DNA of 43,458 nucleotides, from positions 1 to 43,458 of the forward strand of contig JALUYA010000040.1 of NCBI GenBank assembly GCA_027018875.1, given 5' to 3'. A program made the position numbers and the translations under genes. This document shows, one piece after another, positions 24,699 to 33,003 of the stretch (position 1 is the stretch's first letter; each line of letters starts with the position of its first letter). The notes below the pieces were generated by a model. It ran no database searches and was not told the origin of the DNA. It was given only the letters and a program-made list of their open reading frames with translations. Source of the stretch: Gammaproteobacteria bacterium (lineage in GTDB: Bacteria > Pseudomonadota > Gammaproteobacteria > JAKDMP01).

Positions 24699-27600
24699 TC
24701 AGCGCGTGAGCGGCGCTTCTTCTCGACGAATGCGCTTGATTAGTGCCGCGATCAGAAGAGTGCGTGCCTGGCGATAGGCGTCGCTTTTAAGCCCTTGGCG
24801 GAATATCTCCCACGGTAGGGTATGGCGAATTATGTCAACTCCAGATCGAGCCGCGGCAAGGCCGTCAAAATAACCGCCGAGGGCGGATTTGTACTCTTCA
24901 AACGTCCGCATGGCCCCGTGTTTTCCAAGGCGAATTAGGGTATCCGAGGACCATTCCCAGGCCAGGAAGAGCGCGAGGGCACCGAAGGCGTAGCGGGGTG
25001 GGGCAGTTCGCTCGGGAGGGGGACTCCAGCCTTTCCGGGCGCGGGCGAGGAACGCTGCCGGCAGCAGTGGACGGGAGATTGTATAGCCTTGGGCGAGATC
25101 GACTCCAAGGCGGTGGATGGCCTCGAAAATACCCGGTGTCTCGACGCCCTCGGCGATCACGGTGAGATCAAGGTGGCGGGCAAGCCGGGTGATCCCGTCG
25201 ATTAGTGCAAGGATCCGCTCGGGATCGTTTCCGGCCCCGCGGACCAGGCCTTGATCGATTTTGACCGCGGCGAAGGGCAGGTGGCGAAGGCGGGCAAGCG
25301 AGCTGTAGCCGGCGCCGACATCGTCCTCGGCAAAAAGGACGCCGAGCCGGTGCCAACGATCGAAGACCTCGCTCCAGTGCGGCAGAGCCTCGGCGATAAT
25401 CTCCTCGTTCTCGAGCAGTTCGAGATACAGTACCCGCCCCGCGGGCGGCGGATGGGCTTCGAGTAGCCGGGCGGTGATCTCGAAGTAGCGGGCCTGGGTC
25501 AGCGCCGATGGCGCCAGGTTAAGTGTCATATCGATGCCGAGGCCCGCCTCGGCCCAGGTGCGGGCGTGCGTGAGTGTCTGTTCGAGCCCGCGGGCGTAGA
25601 GGTCGAAGAGATTATCCCCGTCGAAGGCTGGAAGGAAGCGATACGGGCTGACCCATTCGCCGTTGACCTTGAGCCGTGCGAGGGCCTCGGCCTTGACCAC
25701 TTGGGCGGTGGTTACATCGAGTACCGGCTGGTAGTGCATCACCAGTCCGGGGCCGGCGAGTGACTCGATCCAGCCCCGGCGTTCGGGGGCGGTTACCGGG
25801 CCCGGATCGGGCAGGAGGCTCAGGGCCGCGATCAGTTCGCTGCGAACCCGGGAGAGGAAGCTGCGCTGCGGTGTTCCCGAGAACCCCCCGGGGAAGGGAG
25901 AGAAGATCCATAGCGATCCACCGCCGGGGACTGCGGATAGATCGATCGCGGCAAACGAACGCAGCCCCGCCGCGGTCAGCCGGGCCTGCAGCATGGCGTC
26001 GAGTGGGGCGGTGTCGAGGGCGAGGCAATGGGTCAAGGCGGGCTTGTCGTCGCCCAGTGGCCGGGCCGCGGCGGCGAGGGCGTCCAGGTCCGTGTCTTGC
26101 AGCAGCGCGGCGAGATATCCCTCCGGGCAGCAGGCCGTGAGCCCCAGGCCCCCTGCTTCCCGGTGGTGTACCCAGGCGAGTACGGGATGTGCCAGGGCTG
26201 CATGCGTCGTTTGACTGAATTCGTGACATAGCGTATCGAACAATCCCAGGCGGCCGCCGTCGCGTCGCTGACAGGTGTCGGCGAGCCTGCGCAGTGTCGC
26301 ATCGCGTTCCCGGACAAGGTCGGCGTAGCCCGCCAATTGTTCCTCGGAATCGATACCGAGGCGCTTCACCAGTACCGGGAGGGCGTGAGTGGCGGCGCTA
26401 TGAGGTTGTAACTCCTGCACCAGTCGGGCGGTGTAGATCTGGTAGGACCAGACCAGGTCGGCGCTGCCGAGGCCGATGAGGCTGTGGATCTGCCCCAAGC
26501 GGCGGGCCATCGCCCGCTGTTCGGACTCTTCCAGGTGGGGGGCGACCAGGCGACGGAAGTGCCCGGCCTGTTGTGACTTGAGCCGGGTGAGCCCCCCGGG
26601 AGAAAGGGCCGCAAGCAGGCGGGACGTTTGTTCGCGGCGGGCGAGATCACGGTGAAATATTTCAATGAAACGCGTGAGGATGGCTTCCAGGGCGGGAGCG
26701 GCGCATTCGAGGGTTCGAGCGGCTTCGGGGCCGTAGGCGGAGACCAATGCAGGCGGCGTGTTCTTCCCGGTGCCGCCGGGAGCAGGATCGCCGGCGGGAA
26801 TTTCCTCCCCGTCCAGGGTCCACCAGCGTGTCCGGGTGGCCTTCGCCGCCTTGGCACGGTAAAGCGCTTGGTCGGCGCGGCGCAGGAGTAGCCCGGTGGA
26901 TGTCGAATCACCTTCTGCGCCGTCAGGGGAGGGATAAACAACCACGCCGGCACTGGCTTCAATGCGGATTTCGATATTTCCGGCGAGTGGAATCGGATCG
27001 CGGATCGATCGCTCGAGACGCTCGAGCAGGGGGACCAGCGGTTCGTGGCCGGTCAGATCCTCGAACACGACCAGGAACTCGTCGCCGCCGAGACGGGCAA
27101 GAAAGTCTTCGCGCCGCAGCACCGTACGCATTCGCCGGGCGAGGGCGATCAGCAGTTGATCCCCGGCCGCATGGCCATAGGTATCGTTGACGGGTTTGAA
27201 ATCGTCGAGGTCGAGATAGCCGAGCGCGAGGAAGTGCCCATGGCGGTTGCTGCGGGAGATGGCCCGCTCAAGGTGTTCCTCCAGGCCGCGGCGGTTGGGA
27301 AGTCCGGTCAGCGGATCGTGCCCGGCGAGGTTGGCGAGGCGCAGGCGTTGGTCGAGTTCGTCGAGGCCGTGGCCGATGAGGCGGGCGATGCGGGCCAGGC
27401 CGGCGCACATCGGTTCGTCGAAAAGCCGGCGTTCGGCGCCGGCCACCGCCAATGCGCCCCAGTGATGCCCGCCGCGATGCACCGGCGCCGCGGCCCAGGT
27501 TCGCCAGCCGAGACCGGGCGGCACCCCGGCCGCGTGAGGATCGCCCTGTACCAGCCGGTGGGCATGCAGTGCCCGCCGGGTGATGGATGCCTCGTCCAGG

Positions 27601-28373
27601 GCACGCTCGAGCGTCTGGATCCGTCCGCCGTCGACTCCGGCGCTGGCGCGCACCGCTTGGGCCTCGTGCCCGGTATCGGCGATGAGCCACACGGCCAGGA
27701 ACAGTTGGCTGTGCTTGAGGTGTTGACAAGCCCGGTGCAGTAGGTCATGCTCGTTTGCGGCGCGCAGAATCACATCCCCTTCATCGAGGAGTGCCCGGTA
27801 GAGAAGATGCAGCCGATCATGCGAGGCGCGCAGGGCATGTTCGCAGGCCTCCGCCTCCAGGCGTTCAAGCACCAGGCCGAAAACGCCCGCCAGGCGGCGG
27901 ATTATGCCTTGCCAGTGAGTGGCGGTAAAAAATCCCGGCGTGCGGGCGTACAGGCACAGGATCTCCATGAGGCCGGTGTGTCCGCCGAGGGCGATGGCGG
28001 CCACCGAGCGCCAGCCGTAGTGCCTTGCGCTATCGCGCCAGAACGCAAAGCTCGGGTCGGTATCGGTGTCGGTTACGATCTCGACCCGTCCGCTTCTCCA
28101 GGCCCGGCCGCCGGGCCCGCCGCCGGGCAGGGTCTCGTCACAGCGGATCTCGACCTCGGCGAGGTAGGCCGCCATCGCGCCGCCCGAGTCGGCAAGCGGC
28201 TTGACACTGCCGTCGGGCTCCGGGCGACCTATCCAGACCCCGTCGATGCCTTCGAGGGCCCGCAGCCGTTCGATCAGGATTGGGTGCGGGTCGGCCCCCT
28301 TGGGCAGAGACATGAGGGCCTGGAGAATCGTATCGAGTGGATCAGAACCCCCGGTATTTGATGATTGGTGCAT
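24699..28373 (-). CDS. GAF-GAF-GGDEF-globin-GAF-EAL c-di-GMP protein with intact heme His
   Basis: This 1224-aa soluble protein has GAF-like regions (about 15-170 and 190-335), GGDEF (345-515), a globin-coupled-sensor domain (555-680), another GAF-like region (690-850), EAL (865-1110) and a helical tail. GGDEF is intact at 429-433 with an inhibitory site RRED at 420-423. The EAL residues are present: EAL at 896-898, NLAPSAL, ELLENE, DDVGAG, KID, EGVET and QGY. In the globin, GQIHSLIGL places His630 at the proximal heme position, matching the HARIGI pattern of DosC, so it probably senses O2 or NO. The globin lies between the cyclase and phosphodiesterase domains, whereas in known globin-coupled cyclases it is N-terminal. 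Confidence 0.92.
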   Translation of the reverse strand: MHQSSNTGGSDPLDTILQALMSLPKGADPHPILIERLRALEGIDGVWIGRPEPDGSVKPLADSGGAMAAYLAEVEIRCDETLPGGGPGGRAWRSGRVEIVTDTDTDPSFAFWRDSARHYGWRSVAAIALGGHTGLMEILCLYARTPGFFTATHWQGIIRRLAGVFGLVLERLEAEACEHALRASHDRLHLLYRALLDEGDVILRAANEHDLLHRACQHLKHSQLFLAVWLIADTGHEAQAVRASAGVDGGRIQTLERALDEASITRRALHAHRLVQGDPHAAGVPPGLGWRTWAAAPVHRGGHHWGALAVAGAERRLFDEPMCAGLARIARLIGHGLDELDQRLRLANLAGHDPLTGLPNRRGLEEHLERAISRSNRHGHFLALGYLDLDDFKPVNDTYGHAAGDQLLIALARRMRTVLRREDFLARLGGDEFLVVFEDLTGHEPLVPLLERLERSIRDPIPLAGNIEIRIEASAGVVVYPSPDGAEGDSTSTGLLLRRADQALYRAKAAKATRTRWWTLDGEEIPAGDPAPGGTGKNTPPALVSAYGPEAARTLECAAPALEAILTRFIEIFHRDLARREQTSRLLAALSPGGLTRLKSQQAGHFRRLVAPHLEESEQRAMARRLGQIHSLIGLGSADLVWSYQIYTARLVQELQPHSAATHALPVLVKRLGIDSEEQLAGYADLVRERDATLRRLADTCQRRDGGRLGLFDTLCHEFSQTTHAALAHPVLAWVHHREAGGLGLTACCPEGYLAALLQDTDLDALAAAARPLGDDKPALTHCLALDTAPLDAMLQARLTAAGLRSFAAIDLSAVPGGGSLWIFSPFPGGFSGTPQRSFLSRVRSELIAALSLLPDPGPVTAPERRGWIESLAGPGLVMHYQPVLDVTTAQVVKAEALARLKVNGEWVSPYRFLPAFDGDNLFDLYARGLEQTLTHARTWAEAGLGIDMTLNLAPSALTQARYFEITARLLEAHPPPAGRVLYLELLENEEIIAEALPHWSEVFDRWHRLGVLFAEDDVGAGYSSLARLRHLPFAAVKIDQGLVRGAGNDPERILALIDGITRLARHLDLTVIAEGVETPGIFEAIHRLGVDLAQGYTISRPLLPAAFLARARKGWSPPPERTAPPRYAFGALALFLAWEWSSDTLIRLGKHGAMRTFEEYKSALGGYFDGLAAARSGVDIIRHTLPWEIFRQGLKSDAYRQARTLLIAALIKRIRREEAPLTR

Positions 28374-28519
28374 GACACGAGTATCCTGCCATTATTCTTG
28401 ATTGGCGCAAAACCCGTCACTGGAAAAATTTAATTTATATATTAAGACATTCGCGAGAGATGATGAGTAGTGAGAACATGGGGGTGCGGCCCGGTGATGC
28501 GTGCCGCCGCTTGTTTTGA

Positions 28520-29281
28520 TCAGGGATGTTCCACGGCTTCTTTCTGCCTGGTTCTAATACCGTGGTTGGAAGGGTTTTCCAACAGTTGTCGAATGACCGG
28601 CAGGATCCGTGCGGGGGATATGGCGTAGCTATTGATAATGACCGCGCGGATACGCCCCCGGGAGTCTACCAAGACCATCTCATCATTGTGTTGCACATCG
28701 TAATCGGGATTGGCCCGCCTGGCCAACGGATTGGCGGCATGCGGTTCCGGGGTGTAGATTCCTTTCTGTTTCTCGATATTTCTTTCTTTGGCCTCCGAGG
28801 CCAGAGAAACCTTTTGATACCCGACGTGATAGCCGCCGGTTACGATCCGGCGGATTAGCTCGGGGCGACCGGTTAAGTATTGCCATTGCCGGTTTTCGGG
28901 GTTCCAGCCATACTCTTTCATGAAGGCGCGCAGCGTTGCCGGCCCCGTGTCTTGCGGATCGACATTGAATGAGACTAGTTGCACCCGATCGGCCAGGCCC
29001 GCCCGGCGTAACGCTTTCTCGATTTTGACCAGTTGTTGCGCGATCAGGGGGCAATAGTCGGTACAGTAGGGGAATAGGAAGGTGACGATCTGTACTTTCC
29101 CCGCAAAGGCGGAAGAATCGACTTTCTCCCCCAGTTGATTCGTTAGCGTGAAAGCGGGCGCACGGCCATAGGCCGGAATCCGCCTGGTCGCGGGGCGAAT
29201 GCCGGACAGGCGCCACCCGCCATATCCGGCAATGAGCCCCGCGAGCACAAGCCAGGGGATCCAGGTGAGTCGGTGTCTCAT
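28520..29281 (-). CDS. senC: SCO1/SenC copper chaperone for the heme-copper oxidase
   Basis: This 253-aa protein has an N-terminal membrane anchor (about 8-25) and a thioredoxin-like SCO domain. The copper ligands are Cys73 and Cys77 in CTDYC and His198 in QHNDEMVLVD. SCO proteins deliver copper to the CuA centre of subunit II. An insertion rich in charged residues (about 160-195) lies before the His. The gene is last in the subunit II, subunit I, senC order, 117 bases after subunit I, and served by the same upstream Dnr-type box if co-transcribed. Confidence 0.9.
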   Translation of the reverse strand: MRHRLTWIPWLVLAGLIAGYGGWRLSGIRPATRRIPAYGRAPAFTLTNQLGEKVDSSAFAGKVQIVTFLFPYCTDYCPLIAQQLVKIEKALRRAGLADRVQLVSFNVDPQDTGPATLRAFMKEYGWNPENRQWQYLTGRPELIRRIVTGGYHVGYQKVSLASEAKERNIEKQKGIYTPEPHAANPLARRANPDYDVQHNDEMVLVDSRGRIRAVIINSYAISPARILPVIRQLLENPSNHGIRTRQKEAVEHP

Positions 29282-29336
29282 CCCGGGGACCGATCGACCC
29301 AGGCCGGGGGTGGCGTAATTCGTGCCCGCGGATCAC

Positions 29337-29361
29337 GCCCGGGGGCGGTGAAACCCCGGGC
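29337..29361 (-). other. Hairpin between oxidase subunit I and senC
   Basis: GCCCGGGG (29337-29344) pairs with CCCCGGGC (29354-29361) around a nine-base loop. It sits in the only real gap of this gene group. Without a T-run it more likely adjusts expression of senC relative to the oxidase subunits, or protects the upstream mRNA. Confidence 0.45.
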
Positions 29362-29398
29362 TCGGCGAGGGTTGTGATCGCGGCGGGGAATCCCCCGA

Positions 29399-30940
29399 TT
29401 ACTCCCCAGGAACCATGCATGCCTTGGCATCATCCTCGGGGAGGGAAAGTTCCGTGACGTGCTGCCGCTGAACGAACCCCAGGCTGACCAGGTAAAGCAG
29501 GAAACCGAGCAGGAACAAGGCGCCTAGAACCGCCCCTATTTGGGCCGTCAACTCCCCGTGCCAGGAAAGAATATGGCTGGGGAAGGGAGTGGAAATATAG
29601 TCGGAATAGCGACGGGGGACGCTCCATTCTCCCCCCAGGTAGAACATGGACAGAAAGCCGTAGCCCGCGACAACCATGAAGGCCAGGGCGCTTTTGGCGA
29701 GCCGTTCGGCGCGGCTGCCTACCAGGTAAAAGGTGAAACCAAGTATCCACAGGAACAGGCCCTCCAGATAATAGGTATGGAAATGCGCCGGAACCCATAA
29801 GGTGTTATGCAACACGAAATTGTTGGTGATAGTGGCATCGACGATCGCGGCGAAACCGCCGATTACCCAGCCGAGCGCGCCCAGGGAGAAGGTGGCGGGG
29901 ACAAACTTCCAGCGTTTGGCCCCGAGGCGGTAAATCTGCGCGATCAGGCCGAAGATGGTCACCACGGTAGCGGGTATGGCGCTTGCGTAGGAAAAGATTT
30001 CCCCCAGGTATTGCAGGGATTCGGACTGGACAAAATCCATATATAGATGGTGGAAGTAGGCCAGAAGGATGAAGATCATGGTGGTATTCCATGCGACCAC
30101 GACAATGCGGTTGGTCTTCCAGGGCCGCCCGGTGAAGCGGGGCATCAGCTCGTAAATTATTCCCACGAGGAAGTACAACGTCAGGTTGGTAAAGGTGTGG
30201 CCGAAGATAAAAATCAGGTTTTTCTCCATCAAGACGTTGTACTGCACGGCAGGATCCAGCCACTGGATCAGGTATTGAATCAGAAATGTGGCCCCGGAGA
30301 GCATGGCCACGGTACCGTCGATCAGGCAGATCATGGTGATAAGAACGATCGGACGGATTTTTACCCGTGGCTCCGTAGAGGTGAAATATTGCCAACCCAA
30401 CAGGTTCTTATAACCATATTGTTCGCCGAGAGACCTGAAGATCGAAAATAGGACTCCCGTCCAGGCGAGCCCGATAAGCAGTAATGCGGAGGTCACCATG
30501 CCGACGGACCACGACGGCCAGGTGGGGTGCAGGAACGGGATCGGGTACAGCATGTACCAGCCGGGGGCATATTTCCCGATCGTCGTCCCGATCACAACCC
30601 CGGCGACGCCGAGCACGCTGGCGAGTAGCATGAACGCCATGATCCCGGCATGCGCCCGCATGCCGGTTCTGCGTACCAGTACGTACCAGGCGCCATACAG
30701 GGCGGCAATAAACAGTCCCCCCGTCATCAACAGGCCGTGCAGCGTCATGATGCTGTAGAAACGGGCTGGATCCAGGGCCAACCATCGGCCCTGGTTCAGG
30801 CGCATGACGACCCCCAAAATCCCCATGGCGAGGAAGATGGAAAAAACGATGAACATCGCGATTGCGGTGACGCTCCAGGCGGCTTTCGTTTGATTTTCGA
30901 GATGACCGGGTGCGGGCGATTGTCGGGCGATGATATTCAT
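29399..30940 (-). CDS. Heme-copper oxidase superfamily subunit I without the helix VI tyrosine (possible NO reductase)
   Basis: This 513-aa protein has about 12 membrane helices. Conserved ligands are His68 in MTLHGLLM (low-spin heme), His248 in FGHTFT (CuB), His297-His298 in YFHHLY (CuB), and His386/His388 in VPAHFH (active-site and low-spin hemes). The HNTLWVPAHFH block resembles B-family (ba3-type) oxidases. Four residues after His248, where O2 reductases of the A and B families have the cross-linked Tyr, it has Asn252. Loss of that Tyr is typical of NO reductases in the superfamily. Gene content (CuA subunit, subunit I, SenC) matches the norSY-senC clusters of ammonia oxidisers. The start at 30940 overlaps the subunit II stop (ATGA). 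An unusual O2 reductase remains possible. Confidence 0.85.
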   Translation of the reverse strand: MNIIARQSPAPGHLENQTKAAWSVTAIAMFIVFSIFLAMGILGVVMRLNQGRWLALDPARFYSIMTLHGLLMTGGLFIAALYGAWYVLVRRTGMRAHAGIMAFMLLASVLGVAGVVIGTTIGKYAPGWYMLYPIPFLHPTWPSWSVGMVTSALLLIGLAWTGVLFSIFRSLGEQYGYKNLLGWQYFTSTEPRVKIRPIVLITMICLIDGTVAMLSGATFLIQYLIQWLDPAVQYNVLMEKNLIFIFGHTFTNLTLYFLVGIIYELMPRFTGRPWKTNRIVVVAWNTTMIFILLAYFHHLYMDFVQSESLQYLGEIFSYASAIPATVVTIFGLIAQIYRLGAKRWKFVPATFSLGALGWVIGGFAAIVDATITNNFVLHNTLWVPAHFHTYYLEGLFLWILGFTFYLVGSRAERLAKSALAFMVVAGYGFLSMFYLGGEWSVPRRYSDYISTPFPSHILSWHGELTAQIGAVLGALFLLGFLLYLVSLGFVQRQHVTELSLPEDDAKACMVPGE

Positions 30941-31512
30941 TTTACGTTGATCTCCGCATGCATAAGCTGGTGCCCCACCCCACAATACTCGAGGCACAAA
31001 ACGTAATAAGTCCCCGGTTTCGGGAAGTGGAAGTAAAGCCGGTTGACGAATCCGGGCATGGCCTGGGTTTGCCCCAGGAGTACTCCCGCCTTGTTGTAAA
31101 GGCCGAAGCCGTGGTTGACGTCCGCGGAAGTCACTTGAAATTCCACGAGTTGGTCGGAGGGTAAGATCAGGCGATTGTAGGTTTTAGCCTTGGAATAAGT
31201 GCCCTTTTGTGGTTCCTTGAGGATTTGGAAGGTCCACAACCAGTCACTGCCGGTGACCTTGACGATTATCGCTGCGGCTGGATTCGACCGATAGGAGGGA
31301 TAAGGGAGTCGCTGCAGCGTGGCGCCTAGGGTTGCCGCCAGGCCGACCGTCAGGATAAAAAAGTAAATGATTCGCAATTCATAGATGCGCTTGTGATCCT
31401 CTTTCGGGGTCGCAGATTTGCGCCGTGAACTGTGCCAGAGAAAAAATGCAATTAAAACAATGGCAACTACCGCAATGAGAGTGGCTAACCCTGCCTTAAG
31501 TTCCGTAGTCAT
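30937..31512 (-). CDS. CuA-containing subunit II of the heme-copper enzyme
   Basis: This 191-aa protein has two N-terminal membrane helices (about 8-27 and 46-64) and a periplasmic cupredoxin domain. CuA ligands are complete: His134 (VNHGFG), Cys173, Glu175, Cys177, His181 and Met184 in CLEYCGVGHQLM. The conserved aromatic electron-entry patch is present as DWLWTF. It would take electrons from a cytochrome c or blue copper protein and pass them to subunit I. A perfect FNR/Dnr-type box lies 124 bases upstream of the start. It is first in the order subunit II, subunit I, senC. Confidence 0.9.
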   Translation of the reverse strand: MTTELKAGLATLIAVVAIVLIAFFLWHSSRRKSATPKEDHKRIYELRIIYFFILTVGLAATLGATLQRLPYPSYRSNPAAAIIVKVTGSDWLWTFQILKEPQKGTYSKAKTYNRLILPSDQLVEFQVTSADVNHGFGLYNKAGVLLGQTQAMPGFVNRLYFHFPKPGTYYVLCLEYCGVGHQLMHAEINVK

Positions 31513-31627
31513 CGGTTGTTCCCCAGCGCAACAGATTTATGCTCCAAAAGTTTAGCAGGCGGTTCATGAAAGCTCAATATTTATAAACTGCCTCGCTATC
31601 TACTTTAAATTAGCTCGTATCTGCGGG

Positions 31628-31657
31628 CCTCCGCCTTGATCTGGATCAAGGCGGAGG
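31628..31657. promoter_or_regulatory. Perfect FNR/Dnr-type box inside a 30-base hairpin
   Basis: TTGATCTGGATCAA at 31636-31649 fits TTGAT-N4-ATCAA exactly. It is the core of a larger inverted repeat with 13-base arms (31628-31640 and 31645-31657) around CTGG. It lies upstream of the heme-copper gene group and just past the stop of fdxA. It can therefore be both an activator site for the oxidase genes and a hairpin ending the fdxA transcript. The neighbouring Dnr-like regulator is the obvious candidate to bind it. Confidence 0.78.
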
Positions 31658-31670
31658 GGGGCGTTGCCGC

Positions 31671-31997
31671 CTATCGGCGCTCCAGGAGCGGCAGCTTGCC
31701 GGGGACTCCATCCCACTGGGTGGCATCCAGCGGAGCTGGTTTTTTAGTGTCGATCACCGGCCACTTTTGCGCCAGCTCGGCGTTGATGGCAAGGAAATGC
31801 TCTTGCCCGGCGGGCACATCGTTTTCATCGAAGATGGCCGAGACGGGACATTCTTCAACACACAAGGTGCAATCGATACATTCCCCGGGATCGATCGCCA
31901 GAAAATTCGGGCCTTCGTGAAAACAGTCCACGGGGCATACTTCCACGCAGTCGGTATATTTGCACTTGATACAATTTTCGGTCACTACATGCGTCAT
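31671..31997 (-). CDS. fdxA: Seven-iron ferredoxin ([3Fe-4S][4Fe-4S]) FdxA
   Basis: This 108-aa protein has the full FdxA pattern: [29 protein letters not shown], then [17 protein letters not shown] and a C-terminal extension with [14 protein letters not shown]. The spacing gives one [3Fe-4S] and one [4Fe-4S] cluster. FdxA is a low-potential electron carrier and is controlled by FNR-family regulators in some bacteria. A GAGGAG site lies eight bases before the start. It diverges from the dnr-like gene, and the 208-base gap between them contains the 40-base palindrome. Confidence 0.93.
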   Translation of the reverse strand: MTHVVTENCIKCKYTDCVEVCPVDCFHEGPNFLAIDPGECIDCTLCVEECPVSAIFDENDVPAGQEHFLAINAELAQKWPVIDTKKPAPLDATQWDGVPGKLPLLERR

Positions 31998-32119
31998 GTC
32001 ACAATCTCCTCACGGTCCCGATATGACACCGGCAAGTAACGGGTTTTACCCGTTATTATGAGTGGGGTCATATTCGAACCCGATTGTCTGTCCAGGTAGT
32101 GTGCGATTTTATCTGTCGT

Positions 32120-32159
32120 CGCGCCTTGATCGGCGTCAATTGACGCCGATCAAGGCGCG
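32120..32159. promoter_or_regulatory. 40-base perfect palindrome formed by two adjoining FNR/Dnr-type boxes
   Basis: The sequence is self-complementary from 32120 to 32159, centred at 32139/32140. The left half contains TTGATCGGCGTCAA (32126-32139) and the right half TTGACGCCGATCAA (32140-32153). Each is one base away from TTGAT-N4-ATCAA, and they abut without a gap. The site lies 46 bases before the dnr-like start and 122 bases before the fdxA start, between divergent genes. Autoregulation of the regulator and control of fdxA are the likely roles. The palindrome length is well beyond that of a single dimer site. Confidence 0.78.
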
Positions 32160-32205
32160 GGCCATTGTTGGTTCGCCGGAGGCGATGTTGCCCGCAGGGT
32201 TTTTA

Positions 32206-32892
32206 ATGGATAATCAGGAAATTCTCACGCAGTTACGCCACCATTATCTATTTGCGGCACTGAATTCGGCCCAGCGCGAGCGGGTGATGGCCCATGTCAG
32301 CGTCCACCCGTTCGCACAAGGCGAGCGGGTGTTCAACCAGGGGGATGCGGCCGGTTCTTTTTACCTGTTGCTGTCCGGGGCGGTCAAGCTTTACCGGGTA
32401 TCTGCCGATGGCCATGAGAAGATCATGCGTTTCATCCGTCCGGGACAGAGTTTTGCCGAGAGTGTCATGTTCATGGACGAGCCGAAATACCTGGTTCACG
32501 GAGAAGGTCTGGCAGCCGGGACATTGGCCGTTATCGATTGCGGGACGTTTCTCGGTGTGCTGCGGGAGTCCTTCGCTACTTGTCGCGCGGTCATGGCGCA
32601 GATGACCCGCCGCATCCAGGCCCACTGGGACGAGATCGAGGCGCTGACACTACAGAACAGCCGCCACCGCGTGATGCGTTACCTGTTGGATATCGCACCT
32701 GAAAATTCGAGTGGGCGCGTTACCGTAAGGCTACCGACACGCAAGGTATTGATCGCCGCCCAGCTTACTATTACTCCGGAAACCTTCTCGCGCGTCTTAC
32801 ACGCACTTTCCGGTGAAGGTTTGATCACGGTGCGCGACGATGTGGTGGACATTCATGATCCCGAGTCTCTGCGCCGCCGTGTTTCCGGGTAG
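32206..32892 (+). CDS. dnr: Dnr-like CRP/FNR-family regulator (NO/low-oxygen response)
   Basis: From the ATG at 32206 the protein has 228 aa. The effector domain (15-125) includes FNQGDAAGSFYLLLSGAVKLYR, EKIMRFIRPGQSFAESVMFMDEPKY, and the dimerisation helix ends in DEIEALTLQNSRHRVMRYLL. These closely match Pseudomonas Dnr (for example FAEAMMFMD and DEIETLSLKNATHRVVRYLL). The helix-turn-helix has ETFSR (192-196), the ExxSR pattern that reads TTGAT half-sites. The N-terminal cysteines of FNR are absent, so no oxygen-labile Fe-S cluster is expected; Dnr senses NO through heme. Two matching boxes abut upstream. An upstream in-frame TTG at 32188 with GGAGG is an alternative start. Confidence 0.87.
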   Translation: MDNQEILTQLRHHYLFAALNSAQRERVMAHVSVHPFAQGERVFNQGDAAGSFYLLLSGAVKLYRVSADGHEKIMRFIRPGQSFAESVMFMDEPKYLVHGEGLAAGTLAVIDCGTFLGVLRESFATCRAVMAQMTRRIQAHWDEIEALTLQNSRHRVMRYLLDIAPENSSGRVTVRLPTRKVLIAAQLTITPETFSRVLHALSGEGLITVRDDVVDIHDPESLRRRVSG

Positions 32893-33003
32893 CTCGCCGG
32901 GCTGAGGTACCCGTACCAGCATAGTGGGGGTGCCATCATCCGATTACCGCCTATACTGTGGCGCGGAAGCCATGTATAAACATACGACCTTCAGGTGAAT
33001 ATT

